DNA of 64,000 nucleotides from Yersinia entomophaga (GCF_001656035.1 NZ_CP010029.1:3470074-3534073), one strand, 5' to 3'; shown: positions 29,090 through 38,620, numbered from the stretch's first letter. The notes: generated by a model from the letters alone, not told the origin. A program made the numbers and translations.

Positions 29090-29902
29090 ATGGGACTGAT
29101 GATACCGGACGCCTTGCCCGTACTGGATGTACGGCACCTGAGCGATGAAAATACCGCGCTGGCGGTAGAGCATCTCAATCTGTTTTATGGTGAAAAACAG
29201 GTTTTGCACGATGTTTCTCTGCGTATCCCTAAAAATCGGGTCACTGCGCTTATTGGGCCTTCCGGTTGCGGTAAATCGACGTTATTGCGTTGTTTTAACC
29301 GAATGAATGACCTGTTGGAACATTGTCGAATGGACGGCGAAATCAGAATTGGTGCTGAAAATATCATCGGAAAAAAGGTCGATGTTGCGGCGCTGCGCCG
29401 TCGTGTGGGTATGGTGTTCCAACGGCCAAATCCTTTCCCTAAATCCATTTATGAGAACGTGGTTTACGGCCTGCGTTTGCAAGGAATTCGCGACAGACGG
29501 GTTTTGGATGAAGCTCTGGAGCGTGCTTTACGCGCCGCGGCGTTATGGCACGAGGTGAAAGATCGATTGCGGGAGAATGCTTTCCGTCTTTCCAGCGGCC
29601 AGCAACAGCGTTTGGTCATTGCTCGAGCGATTGCCATCGAACCGGAAATTTTACTGTTGGACGAGCCTACTTCGGCGTTGGATCCTATTTCGACCTTGAC
29701 CATAGAAGAGTTGATTACTTCGTTAAAACAGCACTATACCGTGGTTTTGGTCACTCATAACATGCAGCAGGCGGCGCGGGTTTCGGATTACACTGCGTTT
29801 ATCCATCAAGGTTGCCTAGTGGAATACAACGATACCGATGGATTATTTACCTCACCGGCCATGCGGCGGACGGAAGATTATATTACCGGACGTTATGGCT
29901 AA
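29090..29902 (+). CDS. pstB: Phosphate ABC transporter ATP-binding protein PstB
   Basis: 270 residues. Walker [10 protein letters not shown] at about 63-71, Q loop [15 protein letters not shown] (typical of PstB), ABC signature LSSGQQQR, Walker [14 protein letters not shown] loop [15 protein letters not shown]. The signature usually reads LSGGQQQR, so one glycine is replaced by serine. Energises phosphate uptake by the two permeases encoded just upstream (28-base gap, AGGAAA 5 bases before the ATG). The operon ends here: neither phoU nor pstS follows, so this is an accessory Pst set; the main pst-phoU operon would be elsewhere. Confidence 0.93.
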   Translation: MGLMIPDALPVLDVRHLSDENTALAVEHLNLFYGEKQVLHDVSLRIPKNRVTALIGPSGCGKSTLLRCFNRMNDLLEHCRMDGEIRIGAENIIGKKVDVAALRRRVGMVFQRPNPFPKSIYENVVYGLRLQGIRDRRVLDEALERALRAAALWHEVKDRLRENAFRLSSGQQQRLVIARAIAIEPEILLLDEPTSALDPISTLTIEELITSLKQHYTVVLVTHNMQQAARVSDYTAFIHQGCLVEYNDTDGLFTSPAMRRTEDYITGRYG

Positions 29903-29937
29903 GATTCGATTGGTTAGGATTATCTGCGCAAAATAAC

Positions 29938-29958
29938 ACCGGAGCCCATGGCTCCGGT
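29938..29958. terminator. Hairpin between pstB and speG
   Basis: ACCGGAGCC-CAT-GGCTCCGGT, a perfect 9-bp GC-rich stem lying between convergent pstB and speG. On the minus strand it is followed by GTTATTTTG, a weak U tract, so it suits speG termination best but may serve both. Confidence 0.7.
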
Positions 29959-29965
29959 ATAGCGG

Positions 29966-30511
29966 TTAAGGCGTTTTGATCGCCGGAGTTTTATATTTTG
30001 TCAAATATTGGGGTTGGAAAATACACATACGGATAACCGTGCGGTATTCGCCGTTGATAAAGAACTCGTCGATTAACTCGCCTTCGCTTTTAAAGCCCAG
30101 CTTGCTGTAAATGTGAATGGCTTTTTCATTTTCTTTATCAACAATCAAATACAGTTTATACAGGTTCAATACGGAGAAACCGTACTCCATTGCCAGTTTG
30201 GCTGCGGTGCCTGCATAACCTTGGCCCTGATGGGCGGGATCAATGATGATCTGAAATTCTGCCCGACGGTGAATATGGTTGATTTCCACCAATTCCACCA
30301 GCCCGACTTTTGTCCCCTGACTTTCGATAATAAACCGGCGTTCGCTCTGGTCATGGATATGTTTATCGTACAGGTCAGACAGTTCAACAAAAGCCTCGTA
30401 AGGCTCCTCAAACCAATAGCGCATAACGCTGGCATTATTATCTAACTGATGAACAAACGGCAGGTCATCCCTTTCCATCGGACGTAGCCTGACGCTGGTA
30501 GTGCTAGACAT
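29966..30511 (-). CDS. speG: Spermidine N1-acetyltransferase SpeG
   Basis: 181 residues from ATG 30511 (GAGG 8 bases upstream; the frame continues to 30568 without a ribosome site). GNAT family: [15 protein letters not shown] at the N-terminus, acetyl-CoA loop [19 protein letters not shown] (Q/RxxGxG/A type) and the C-terminal [20 protein letters not shown] typical of SpeG. Transfers acetyl from acetyl-CoA to spermidine or spermine, lowering toxic polyamine levels in the cold or stationary phase. E. coli speG lies elsewhere, so its place here marks a different gene order. Confidence 0.93.
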   Translation of the reverse strand: MSSTTSVRLRPMERDDLPFVHQLDNNASVMRYWFEEPYEAFVELSDLYDKHIHDQSERRFIIESQGTKVGLVELVEINHIHRRAEFQIIIDPAHQGQGYAGTAAKLAMEYGFSVLNLYKLYLIVDKENEKAIHIYSKLGFKSEGELIDEFFINGEYRTVIRMCIFQPQYLTKYKTPAIKTP

Positions 30512-30620
30512 GCGGATTCCTCGAAATAATAAATAAAACAGCGGACGCTGCGAGGGAATTATAACCACATAGGGCGTGGGAGAGGAGATATTCCTTTAGA
30601 TGTTGGGGTAAGGTTTATCA

Positions 30621-30824
30621 TCAATAATGATTTGAGTCTCTACTGACGGCGTACCGCGATTCGTTCCCGCTCAAACGCGGCTCGCTTGACGAGGAGTGTA
30701 CGAGAGGCGTTTTCAGACCCCCATTTGCGCGCCAACCTTGCTCGGGAACCGTTATGGCGAGTGAGAATAAACCGAAAGATTTAGCTTTCGCAACCCACAC
30801 CAATCTTGTCGTGGAAAAGCTCAA
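30621..30824 (-). repeat. Possible dispersed repeat carrying a small doubtful ORF
   Basis: A 67-codon frame (MSFSTTRLVWVAKAK...) reads through low-complexity stretches such as ANGGLKTPLVHSSSSEPRLSGNESR. I recall similar predicted peptides recurring many times in Yersinia, Serratia and Pectobacterium genomes, which points to an intergenic repeat family rather than a gene. No second copy exists in this window. No membrane segment or known domain. It sits inside a 558-base gap between divergent speG and the cupin gene. Low confidence either way. Confidence 0.35.
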
Positions 30825-31069
30825 ATACGTTCTTTAAAGTCAAAATTAGTTCACAGCTGTAATCGGAGCAAGTTCCGGTTGATATTCGATAAGTGAATAC
30901 CTTGTTCTATGGTTTAAACTGACTCATTGCCTTGAATCAAGCAATAAACCGCTTTCCTGCCATCAGCCATTGATCCTGCTAAGCTTTCAATGATGCTCAT
31001 CCATTTTTAACTGAAAATGATTGGATAAATACAGCCAGTATTAGCTGATAAATCTTTAAGGGGACAGAG

Positions 31070-31453
31070 GTGATTAAAGCTTTTTCTCAAGAAATAACCA
31101 AAGCGGTAGTTGATCCAGTGGTTGGTATTGGTATTGCGGAGTTGGCGAAAGGGAAGGCGCTGAATAGTTTCGGTACGCGTATCGCAGCGGGTAAAAAGGT
31201 GGGATGCCATGCCCATTTTCACGGCGAGGAGTGGTATATCATTCTGGCTGGAGAGGGGCGAATGTACCTGGGGGATGTGGAAAACCAGAAGTTGGTAAAC
31301 TTAAGAAATCATGATGTTAAGCAAGGGGATATCTTTTGTATACCGCCGGGAACAGCCCATCAGTTACAGGCTGAATCGCAACTGGATTTAATCTTTTTGT
31401 GCCCAAATAGCCATCTGGTGACGGATAGAATACTGTTCCCCGATATGTGCTAA
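31070..31453 (+). CDS. Cupin-fold protein of unknown substrate
   Basis: 127 residues starting at GTG 31070, supported by AGGGGACAG 3-8 bases upstream. A single cupin_2 beta-barrel: motif 1 is GCHAHFHGEEWYIILAGEG, with the metal-binding HxHxxxE pattern, and motif 2 is GDIFCIPPGTAHQL with the second His. Such proteins bind one metal ion and may be isomerases, dioxygenases or small-molecule sensors; no specific reaction can be assigned. It stands alone between speG and purN and is followed by a strong bidirectional terminator. Confidence 0.85.
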   Translation: MIKAFSQEITKAVVDPVVGIGIAELAKGKALNSFGTRIAAGKKVGCHAHFHGEEWYIILAGEGRMYLGDVENQKLVNLRNHDVKQGDIFCIPPGTAHQLQAESQLDLIFLCPNSHLVTDRILFPDMC

Positions 31454-31501
31454 CCCTTGATTACCGGCGGCCAGAAAACAACATTGGAACGTTGGGATCA
31501 A

Positions 31502-31528
31502 AAAAGGGCCATATCACATGGCCCTTTT
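31502..31528. terminator. Bidirectional terminator, cupin gene / purN
   Basis: AAAAGGGCCAT-ATCAC-ATGGCCCTTTT: an 11-bp perfect stem with an A tract before and a T tract after, fitting intrinsic termination on both strands of the convergent pair. Confidence 0.9.
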
Positions 31529-31550
31529 AGCATAAAACCGGCAGTAGCTT

Positions 31551-32192
31551 TTATTCGTCGGCTGCGTAACCCTGTAAGGGCAGCTTTTTACCATCCAACC
31601 AGGCGGCGTTCTCACGCATTTCCAATCGTCCTTCGGTAAACCAACTGACCACCAACGGATAGATATTGTGCTCCTGCGCCTGCACTCGCTCAATCACATC
31701 ATCTTCGCTATCTTCAGAAAAAATGGGCACTTTTGCCTGTAAGATAACCGGCCCGCCGTCCAGTTCCTCGGTCACGAAATGCACCGAAGTGCCGTGTTCC
31801 GTATCCCCGTTTTCGATAGCCTGACGGTGAGTGTGCAAACCCGGATACTTAGGCAGCAGCGATGGATGGATATTCAGCATTCGACCAGCGTAATGCTGTA
31901 CGAATTCCGGGCTAAGGATGCGCATATAGCCAGCTAGCACCAGCAAATCCGGCTGATAGGCATCAATAGCCTGAGCCAGCGCTAAATCAAAGCTGACACG
32001 GTCAGGGAAAGTTTTGGCATCTAGCGCATGAGCAGGAATCGCGGCCTGCGTCGCGCGCTCCAGACCGTAAGCCTGCGGATTATTACTGAAAACCGCACAA
32101 ATCGTACCCGCCAGTCGCCCTTGTTGCTGTGCGTCCATCAGAGCTTGCAGATTGCTGCCTTGACCAGAAACCAAAACCACGATTTTTTTCAT
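31551..32192 (-). CDS. purN: Phosphoribosylglycinamide formyltransferase PurN
   Basis: 213 residues from ATG 32192, which begins MKKIVVLVSGQGSNLQAL as in E. coli (212 residues); the upstream extension of the frame to 32273 overlaps purM and lacks similarity. Catalyses formyl transfer from 10-formyl-tetrahydrofolate to GAR, the third step of purine synthesis. Catalytic Asn, His and Asp are seen in MLNIHPSLLPKYPG (N and H) and HFVTEELDGGPVI (D). It follows purM after 34 bases on the same strand, forming the purMN operon controlled by the PurR site upstream. Confidence 0.96.
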   Translation of the reverse strand: MKKIVVLVSGQGSNLQALMDAQQQGRLAGTICAVFSNNPQAYGLERATQAAIPAHALDAKTFPDRVSFDLALAQAIDAYQPDLLVLAGYMRILSPEFVQHYAGRMLNIHPSLLPKYPGLHTHRQAIENGDTEHGTSVHFVTEELDGGPVILQAKVPIFSEDSEDDVIERVQAQEHNIYPLVVSWFTEGRLEMRENAAWLDGKKLPLQGYAADE

Positions 32193-32226
32193 AGAAGCTA
32201 CCGCTATCCGTCTTTTTGTTGATCCG

Positions 32227-33270
32227 TTACGGATTGATGACAACCTGCTCTGCTGCTTCTGGCAATGCAGCAATCGTACCGATTTTCCATGCTTTTTCGC
32301 CGGAAGCGGTCAGCAGTTCAACCGCCTTATCTGCCAGTTCGGCAGGTAAGGCGACAACCATACCCACGCCACAGTTAAAGGTGCGGTACATTTCGTGGCG
32401 GCTCACGTTGCCGGCCTGCTGCAACCAGCTGAATACTGCTGGCCATTCCCAACTGGATTCATCGATTACCGCCTGCGTGCCTTCTGGCAGAACCCGTGGG
32501 ATGTTTTCCCAGAAGCCGCCGCCGGTCAGGTGGGCAATGGCGTGAATCTCCAGTTGCTCGATCAGACTAAGGATAGATTTTACATAGATTTTTGTTGGTT
32601 CCAGCAAATGGTCCGCCAGAGATTTGCCTGCCAAGTGCGTTTGCTCAGGATCGGTTTTACTGACTTCCAGAATTTTACGTACCAGAGAGTAGCCGTTGGA
32701 ATGCGGGCCGCTGGCGCCTAACGCAACCAGTGCGTCGCCGGGAGCCACTTTGCTGCCGTCGATAATTTCGGATTTTTCGACAACGCCAACGCAGAAACCG
32801 GCAACGTCGTAATCTTCGCCGTGGTACATGCCCGGCATTTCAGCGGTTTCGCCGCCTACCAGCGCGCAGCCAGACTGTTTACAGCCTTCGGCAATACCGG
32901 TAATCACGCTGGCTGCGGTATCCACATCCAGTTTTCCGGTAGCGAAATAATCGAGGAAGAACAGCGGCTCTGCGCCCTGAACGACCAAATCGTTAACGCA
33001 CATCGCGACTAAATCTATACCAATGGTATCGTGACGTTTCAGGTCCATCGCCAGACGCAGCTTGGTGCCAACGCCGTCGGTGCCTGAAACAAGAATAGGT
33101 TCACGGTATTTTTGCGGTAATGCACACAGGGCACCAAATCCACCCAATCCACCCATAACTTCCGGACGACGAGTCTGTTTTACTACGCCTTTAATGCGAT
33201 CAACAAGGTCGTTGCCGGCATCGATATCTACACCTGCGTCTTTATAGCTGAGAGAGGTTTTGTCGGTCAC
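32227..33270 (-). CDS. purM: AIR synthetase PurM
   Basis: 347 residues. Starts [22 protein letters not shown] like the E. coli enzyme. ATP-grasp-like PurM fold with [21 protein letters not shown] (phosphate/metal site), [10 protein letters not shown] and [13 protein letters not shown]. Converts formylglycinamidine ribonucleotide to 5-aminoimidazole ribonucleotide with ATP. First gene of purM-purN. Its promoter region, shared with divergent upp, carries a PurR operator 66-81 bases upstream of the start codon. Confidence 0.96.
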   Translation of the reverse strand: MTDKTSLSYKDAGVDIDAGNDLVDRIKGVVKQTRRPEVMGGLGGFGALCALPQKYREPILVSGTDGVGTKLRLAMDLKRHDTIGIDLVAMCVNDLVVQGAEPLFFLDYFATGKLDVDTAASVITGIAEGCKQSGCALVGGETAEMPGMYHGEDYDVAGFCVGVVEKSEIIDGSKVAPGDALVALGASGPHSNGYSLVRKILEVSKTDPEQTHLAGKSLADHLLEPTKIYVKSILSLIEQLEIHAIAHLTGGGFWENIPRVLPEGTQAVIDESSWEWPAVFSWLQQAGNVSRHEMYRTFNCGVGMVVALPAELADKAVELLTASGEKAWKIGTIAALPEAAEQVVINP

Positions 33271-33335
33271 TGCGAGGTCCCCACGGAGGTTGGCTGTTTG
33301 AGCTTTGGAAGAAAACGCGGCAATTCTAACAGTCT

Positions 33336-33351
33336 AGGCAAACGTTTGCGA
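33336..33351 (-). promoter_or_regulatory. PurR operator ahead of purMN
   Basis: AGGCAAACGTTTGCGA matches the palindromic PurR consensus ACGCAAACGTTTGCGT at 14 of 16 positions, including the central CAAACGTTTG. Placed for repression of purMN by PurR with hypoxanthine or guanine. Confidence 0.9.
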
Positions 33352-33454
33352 GTGGCTTGTGATGGAGTCGTTGTTTTCCATGTTCTAGAATTAAGATCCA
33401 GTTTCTATTGATCTGAATCAGGCTATTGGTTGTGGCGTTCAAAAAAAAAGGCGG

Positions 33455-33474
33455 TATAATCTCGCGATTTTTTT
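33455..33474 (+). promoter_or_regulatory. upp promoter with T-tract start region (UTP-sensing type)
   Basis: A perfect TATAAT at 33455-33460 is followed at the expected start by GATTTTTTTGG (T tract 33468-33474). In E. coli upp the same GAT(n) start region lets high UTP cause reiterative, unproductive U addition and selection between G and A starts. Conservation of the layout suggests the same pyrimidine control here. Confidence 0.75.
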
Positions 33475-33505
33475 GGCCGTCAACCGCCTTAATAGGAGAA
33501 AAATA

Positions 33506-34132
33506 ATGAAGATCGTTGAGGTGAAACACCCGCTGGTAAAACATAAGCTTGGCCTGATGCGTGAAAATGACATCAGCACCAAACGCTTCCGTGAGCTGGC
33601 TTCTGAAGTGGGTAGTTTGCTGACCTATGTGGCGACCGCCGATCTGGAAACCGAAAAGGTCACTATTGATGGTTGGAATGGCCCGGTTGAAATTGAACAG
33701 ATTAAAGGGAAAAAAATTACCGTTGTGCCTATTCTGCGTGCCGGTCTGGGCATGATGGAAGGCGTGCTGGAAAATGTTCCTAGCGCGCGTATCAGCGTTG
33801 TCGGCGTGTACCGCGATGAAGAAACCCTGAAGCCGGTTCCTTATTTCCAAAAATTGGTTTCGAACATTGACGAGCGCATGGCGCTGGTGGTTGATCCAAT
33901 GCTGGCGACCGGTGGTTCTATGATTGCAACCATCGATCTGCTGAAAAAAGCGGGCTGCCAGAGTATTAAAGTATTGGTTCTGGTTGCTGCACCTGAAGGT
34001 ATTGCTGCACTGGAAGTCGCTCATCCGGACGTTGAGCTATACACCGCTTCCATCGATCAGGGATTGAATGAACAGGGTTATATCATCCCAGGTTTGGGTG
34101 ATGCCGGTGATAAGATTTTTGGTACTAAATAG
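33506..34132 (+). CDS. upp: Uracil phosphoribosyltransferase Upp
   Basis: 208 residues from ATG 33506 (AGGAG 8 bases upstream), the E. coli length; the frame extends upstream to 33473 but lacks a ribosome site. Makes UMP from uracil and PRPP. Type I PRTase PRPP loop [15 protein letters not shown] at about 125-139, and the uracil-binding C-terminus [17 protein letters not shown]. First gene of the upp-uraA salvage unit, with a terminator-like hairpin between the two genes. Confidence 0.97.
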   Translation: MKIVEVKHPLVKHKLGLMRENDISTKRFRELASEVGSLLTYVATADLETEKVTIDGWNGPVEIEQIKGKKITVVPILRAGLGMMEGVLENVPSARISVVGVYRDEETLKPVPYFQKLVSNIDERMALVVDPMLATGGSMIATIDLLKKAGCQSIKVLVLVAAPEGIAALEVAHPDVELYTASIDQGLNEQGYIIPGLGDAGDKIFGTK

Positions 34133-34140
34133 TTTTACCA

Positions 34141-34166
34141 GCCGACTGAGAAGTCGGCTTTTTTTT
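34141..34166 (+). terminator. Intrinsic terminator between upp and uraA
   Basis: GCCGACT-GAGA-AGTCGGC followed by eight T. It lies 8 bases after the upp stop and 47 bases before uraA, so it probably lowers uraA expression relative to upp instead of separating the genes fully. Confidence 0.9.
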
Positions 34167-34213
34167 GCTCCGCAGCCTAAGAATATCAATCACCTAGTCA
34201 GAGGATAGAGAAG

Positions 34214-35500
34214 ATGAGCCGTCGCACTATAGGGGTCAGCGAACGTCCGCCGTTATTGCAAACGATTCCCTTGAGTTTTCAACACCTGTTCGCCATGTTT
34301 GGTGCCACCGTTTTAGTTCCTATTCTGTTTAAAATTAACCCGGCTACGGTATTGCTGTTTAACGGCGTCGGTACGCTGCTGTATTTATTTATCTGTAAAG
34401 GTAAAATTCCGGCCTATCTCGGTTCTAGCTTTGCGTTTATTTCACCGGTATTACTGTTATTGCCATTGGGCTACGAAGTGGCGCTGGGCGGATTTATTAT
34501 GTGCGGCGTTTTATTTTGCTTGGTTGCAATGATTGTGAAAAAAGCGGGGACTGGCTGGCTGAACGTCTTATTCCCACCGGCGGCGATGGGAGCCATTGTG
34601 GCGGTTATCGGGCTTGAACTGGCAGGGGTTGCGGCCGGTATGGCTGGATTGCTGCCAGCGGCAGGCGCGACGGCGGATTCTACGACCATCATTATTTCGA
34701 TGGTAACCCTGGGTGTGACTATTCTCGGTTCAGTATTGTTCCGCGGCTTTTTTGCCATTATCCCGATTCTGATTGGCGTGCTGGTAGGATACGCGCTGTC
34801 GTTCGGCATGGGTGTGGTGGATTTAACGCCCATTCGGGAAGCCCACTGGTTTGCCTTACCGACTTTCTATACTCCGCGTTTTGAGTGGTTTGCCATTTTA
34901 ACGATCCTACCGGCGGCATTGGTCGTGATCGCCGAGCATATCGGCCATTTGGTCGTGACGGCGAATATTGTTAAAAAAGATTTGATCCGCGATCCTGGTC
35001 TGCATCGTTCGATGTTTGCCAACGGTATTTCCACGGTGATCTCCGGTTTCTTCGGCTCTACGCCAAACACCACATACGGTGAGAATATCGGCGTGATGGC
35101 CATTACCAAGGTTTACAGCACCTGGGTGATCGGCGGCGCGGCAATTCTGGCAATTATGCTTTCTTGCGTGGGCAAGCTGGCTGCGGCAATTCAGGCGGTG
35201 CCTGTTCCAGTGATGGGCGGCGTTTCCCTGCTGCTGTACGGCGTGATTGCCGCATCCGGTATTCGTGTACTGATTGAATCTAAAGTTGACTACAACAAAG
35301 CGCAAAACCTGATCCTGACCTCGGTGATCCTGATCATTGGCGTTAGCGGCGCGAAGATAAACATCGGCGCGACCGAGCTAAAAGGTATGGCGTTAGCAAC
35401 GGTGGTGGGGATTGGCCTGAGTCTGCTGTTTAAAGTCTTTAGCCTGATCCAGAAAGATGAAGAAGTGATTGAATCTGCCGAAGACCAAGCGGCGAAATAG
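34214..35500 (+). CDS. uraA: Uracil:proton symporter UraA
   Basis: 428 residues, nucleobase-ascorbate transporter (NCS2) family with 14 predicted membrane helices. N-terminal ERPPLLQTIPLSFQHLFAMFGATVLVPILF, conserved GxSFAFISP-like GSSFAFISPVL, the substrate-binding glutamate region AEHIGHLVV (Glu in TM8) and TPNTTYGENIGVMAIT (TM10) are all present. Imports uracil at the inner membrane for Upp. Start ATG 34214 with GAGGATAGAG upstream. Confidence 0.96.
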   Translation: MSRRTIGVSERPPLLQTIPLSFQHLFAMFGATVLVPILFKINPATVLLFNGVGTLLYLFICKGKIPAYLGSSFAFISPVLLLLPLGYEVALGGFIMCGVLFCLVAMIVKKAGTGWLNVLFPPAAMGAIVAVIGLELAGVAAGMAGLLPAAGATADSTTIIISMVTLGVTILGSVLFRGFFAIIPILIGVLVGYALSFGMGVVDLTPIREAHWFALPTFYTPRFEWFAILTILPAALVVIAEHIGHLVVTANIVKKDLIRDPGLHRSMFANGISTVISGFFGSTPNTTYGENIGVMAITKVYSTWVIGGAAILAIMLSCVGKLAAAIQAVPVPVMGGVSLLLYGVIAASGIRVLIESKVDYNKAQNLILTSVILIIGVSGAKINIGATELKGMALATVVGIGLSLLFKVFSLIQKDEEVIESAEDQAAK

Positions 35501-35509
35501 TAGCTAAGT

Positions 35510-35545
35510 GCCGGTGCCACTGAGGGATTATTCGGTGGTACCGGC
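35510..35545 (+). terminator. Hairpin downstream of uraA
   Basis: GCCGGTGCCACTGA pairs with TCGGTGGTACCGGC (G-U wobbles at two places), enclosing GGATTAT-like loop bases, 10 bases after the uraA stop. No clear T tract. Confidence 0.5.
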
Positions 35546-35674
35546 CAGTGATATCAGGGAAAGGCGAGATTGATCCCTTTGGCGCTTTTTTCAGGATCTA
35601 AATGGTTTTTATGAAGCTTTTGATTTTTGTGGTAAGCTCTCTCGGTTTTCTTGCCCGTTTTGGTTGAGGTGCTT

Positions 35675-36376
35675 CTGAATACGCCGGCACAGCTTTCACT
35701 GCCACTTTATCTTCCCGATGATGAAACTTTTGCGAGTTTTTATCCGGGGGAGAACCCATCCCTATTAGCTGCGATTCAGGCTGCTGTTCATCAGTCTCAC
35801 GGTAGTTATATCTACTTTTGGTCGCGAGAAGGCGGCGGACGTAGTCATTTACTCCATGCAGCCTGCGCCGAACTATCGCAGCAAGGGGAAGCCGTCGGCT
35901 ACGTGCCGCTGGATAAGCGCGCCTATTTTGTCCCTGAAGTGCTGGATGGCATGGAACAGTTGGCGCTGGTTTGCATCGATAATATCGAATGTATTGCTGG
36001 TGACGATGAGTGGGAAATGGCGATGTTTAATCTGTATAACCGCATTGTTGAAACCGGACGCACTCGTTTGTTGATCACTGGCGATCGGCCACCGCGTCAG
36101 CTTAATTTGCGTTTGCCGGATCTGGCTTCTCGCCTGGATTGGGGGCAAATCTATAAGCTTCAGCCGCTCTCTGACGATGAAAAACTCCAGGCGTTGCAAC
36201 TGCGAGCAAAACTACGTGGATTTGAACTACCGGAAGACGTGGGCCGTTTTCTGTTGAAACGACTGGATAGGGAAATGCGCACTTTGTTTATGACGCTGGA
36301 TCAGTTGGATCGTGCCTCTATCACTGCTCAGCGTAAGCTGACGATTCCTTTCGTAAAAGATATTCTCGGGCTGTAG
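35675..36376 (+). CDS. hda: Hda, DnaA-inactivating AAA+ protein, probable CTG start
   Basis: 233 residues if translation begins at CTG 35675, preceded by GAGG with 5-base spacing; the protein then begins (M)[19 protein letters not shown]. coli hda also uses a CUG start, and no ATG exists in frame near here. GTG 35669 and TTG 35651 are alternatives. N-terminal clamp-binding QLSLPLYL (binds the DnaN sliding clamp), AAA+ core related to DnaA domain III ([37 protein letters not shown], sensor [12 protein letters not shown]). With the clamp it stimulates ATP hydrolysis by DnaA and prevents over-initiation. Confidence 0.93.
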   Translation: MNTPAQLSLPLYLPDDETFASFYPGENPSLLAAIQAAVHQSHGSYIYFWSREGGGRSHLLHAACAELSQQGEAVGYVPLDKRAYFVPEVLDGMEQLALVCIDNIECIAGDDEWEMAMFNLYNRIVETGRTRLLITGDRPPRQLNLRLPDLASRLDWGQIYKLQPLSDDEKLQALQLRAKLRGFELPEDVGRFLLKRLDREMRTLFMTLDQLDRASITAQRKLTIPFVKDILGL

Positions 36377-36386
36377 CGACTGAACG

Positions 36387-36413
36387 AGAATGGACCCGAA
36401 AGGTGCCCATTCT
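36387..36413. terminator. Hairpin between hda and yfgD
   Basis: AGAATGG and CCATTCT form a 7-bp stem in the 68-base gap between the convergent genes. Weak, without a clear T tract. Confidence 0.35.
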
Positions 36414-36444
36414 TGTACTGAATATCGTTACCTATCTCAATGGA

Positions 36445-36798
36445 TTATAAAATCTCAAGCACCTGCTCCGGCGGGCGACCCAGTCGCGCCTTACCCTGAT
36501 GAATAACGATCGGGCGTTCAATCAGTTTTGGGTTATTCGCCAAGGCTTGCAACAGTTGCGTTTGAGACAGGCTGCTATCGGCCAGATTTAACGTTTTATA
36601 TAACTCATCTTTGGTACGCATTAGCAGTCGGGCATCGCTGAAACCCAGCTGTTGCAGCAGTTCTGACAACGTTGCAGCGCTTGGCGGCGTATCCAGATAC
36701 AGCACCACCTGTGGCGTAATGCCTCGTTGTTCCAGCAAAGTCAGAGTCTCACGGCTCTTGGAGCAGCGCGGGTTATGGTAAATCGTGACGTTGTTCAT
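36445..36798 (-). CDS. yfgD: YfgD, ArsC-family (arsenate-reductase-like) protein
   Basis: 117 residues from ATG 36798 (AAGGA 8 bases upstream; a longer frame to 36822 has a poorer start). Thioredoxin-like ArsC fold: active Cys in TIYHNPRCSKSRETL at about residue 11 and the substrate Arg region IERPIVIHQGKARLGRPPEQVLEIL. True arsenate reduction has not been shown for YfgD; there is no arsenic gene nearby. Follows bepA on the same strand by 34 bases, as in E. coli. Confidence 0.93.
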   Translation of the reverse strand: MNNVTIYHNPRCSKSRETLTLLEQRGITPQVVLYLDTPPSAATLSELLQQLGFSDARLLMRTKDELYKTLNLADSSLSQTQLLQALANNPKLIERPIVIHQGKARLGRPPEQVLEIL

Positions 36799-36832
36799 TA
36801 TTACATTCCTTGAAAAAATCATCCTAAACGCA

Positions 36833-38302
36833 TCAGGATTTCTGGTATTTACGAAAACGTTCGTTCAATTGGCGCAATTGGTCGATGCGAGCATCGTAAC
36901 GCGCCTGCTTCAGACTGCCCAATTTTACCCGTGCGCTGGCATCGCCAAGTAAGCCAATCGCCTGTGGTAGTTTGCCACTCAGCGCCAGACTTTCTGCCCG
37001 CGCAGAGAGTTCTTCATCTCGCAAACCTTGTGCTGCAGAGGCTTGAGCCAGCAAATCCCAGCCGTTGGGATCGTTCGGATGGGCGAAAGTGTAGCGATAC
37101 AGAATTCGGCTAGCCGCCGCTGGCTGCTCGCCCTGTACGTAAGCATTGGCGAGGTTAAGCTGTAAGACTGGCTCGTTATTTTGGCTGGCAATGGCTTTCT
37201 CTAACCGGGCAATCGCCTGCGCGTTTTTATTCTGCCCCAAATCAATGTCGGTCATTAAATCGATAAACCAGATATTGTTTGGCTGTTGGGTCAGCAATGG
37301 CTGCAGCACATTACGGGCGCTATCATATTTCTTAGCCTGATAGAACAAGATTGCCTGACCGTATTTGGCCGCGAGCTGTTCCCGCGTGGTGCCTTTGCTT
37401 AGCGTGTCCAGCAAATCCGAGCTAAGGCTGTACTCGGTGGAACCATACATCCCCAGAATACGGACTTTGGCAAACAGATAATCCTGTGATGAGGCCACTG
37501 GGTGCGGCTTCATTTGGCTGGCGCGGTTACGTGCGTCGGAGAGACGGCTATCCGGCAAGGGGTGAGTCAGCAGCATTTCCGGCGGTTTGGAGGCATAGCG
37601 TGATTGATCCGCCAGTTTCTGCATAAAGTTCGGCATGGCCTGCGGATCGAAGCCGGCGCGCTGTAACACCACGATACCGATGCGGTCAGCTTCCTGTTCG
37701 TTACCCTGAGTAAAGCTGATGATACCCTGCTGGGTACCCGCCAGCGTGCCGCTCAGCCCTGCCATACCGGCCTGCGGGCTGGCCATGGTCAAAAGTATCG
37801 AACCCAGTACGCCCACCCAGGTCAGCGGAGCCATTCGCTGCTGTTCTTCCATCGCACGCGCCAAATGGCGTTGAGTTACATGGGAAATCTCATGGGCCAA
37901 CACCGATGCGAGTTCGCTTTCGTTATCCGTATAGCGAAACAGCGCCGAGTGGAGCACCACGTTGCCGCCAAAGAAGGCAAAGGCGTTCAGTTGATCATTA
38001 TTGACGATAAAGAAGTGAAAAGGGGTGCGCACCGAGTTGGCGTTGGCCACCAGTCGGTTTCCCAACTGATTGATATATTGAGTCAGTAGTGGATCGGCGA
38101 TCAGCGGCGTGCTGGCACGCATCTGGCGGACGTAAAAATCGCCCATCGCCAACTCCTGATTAATACTGAGAGTGCCGCCGGCGGTGGTGCCGATATCCGG
38201 TAACAGATCCTGCGGCGTTTCGGCAGAAACGGGCGCGATCCCAGAATAGAGCAGGGTAGTGAGCAATGTGGCGATCACTGTTTTACTTAACAGACGTGTC
38301 AT
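36833..38302 (-). CDS. bepA: BepA periplasmic metalloprotease/chaperone
   Basis: 489 residues: signal peptide (about 1-27, cut after VSA), M48 protease domain with zinc motif HEISH (in [16 protein letters not shown]) and the third ligand glutamate in NEQEADRIG, then a C-terminal TPR domain (about 310-480). BepA helps the LPS transporter LptD mature by disulfide rearrangement and degrades stalled LptD and BamA. E. coli BepA has 487 residues. Ends just ahead of yfgD. Confidence 0.96.
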   Translation of the reverse strand: MTRLLSKTVIATLLTTLLYSGIAPVSAETPQDLLPDIGTTAGGTLSINQELAMGDFYVRQMRASTPLIADPLLTQYINQLGNRLVANANSVRTPFHFFIVNNDQLNAFAFFGGNVVLHSALFRYTDNESELASVLAHEISHVTQRHLARAMEEQQRMAPLTWVGVLGSILLTMASPQAGMAGLSGTLAGTQQGIISFTQGNEQEADRIGIVVLQRAGFDPQAMPNFMQKLADQSRYASKPPEMLLTHPLPDSRLSDARNRASQMKPHPVASSQDYLFAKVRILGMYGSTEYSLSSDLLDTLSKGTTREQLAAKYGQAILFYQAKKYDSARNVLQPLLTQQPNNIWFIDLMTDIDLGQNKNAQAIARLEKAIASQNNEPVLQLNLANAYVQGEQPAAASRILYRYTFAHPNDPNGWDLLAQASAAQGLRDEELSARAESLALSGKLPQAIGLLGDASARVKLGSLKQARYDARIDQLRQLNERFRKYQKS

Positions 38303-38620
38303 AAACGAGACTGCCCCTACTGAGGTAATGACGATTTTGACGCCTGTGATGCGTAAGAGTTCTTCTTCCCTGCTCTGCTCTCCAGTACAATCATCACGAA
38401 CGCGTGTTGGATCACAAATAAGCGATCAGAAATCTCAAAAGCTCTGTCCTTGGCTTTGTGTCGAGATTGTCTGTTATCTTAGCTAGCTCACCAGCACAAT
38501 GGAACTTTTGCCTAGCAATATTCTTAGTTTTACTCATTAATGCTCTCCCCTGTGCTTAAAGGGCCGCAAAAGAAACCTGTATTTCGCAGGTTCGTCATGG
38601 TTTTCAAGGAGCAATCTCTG

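Noticed and set aside
33326..34024. A 232-codon frame on the minus strand across upp
   Set aside because: Lies antisense to the fully conserved upp gene, has no recognisable domain, is rich in His/Asn/Gln as antisense frames of enteric genes often are, and lacks a ribosome site.
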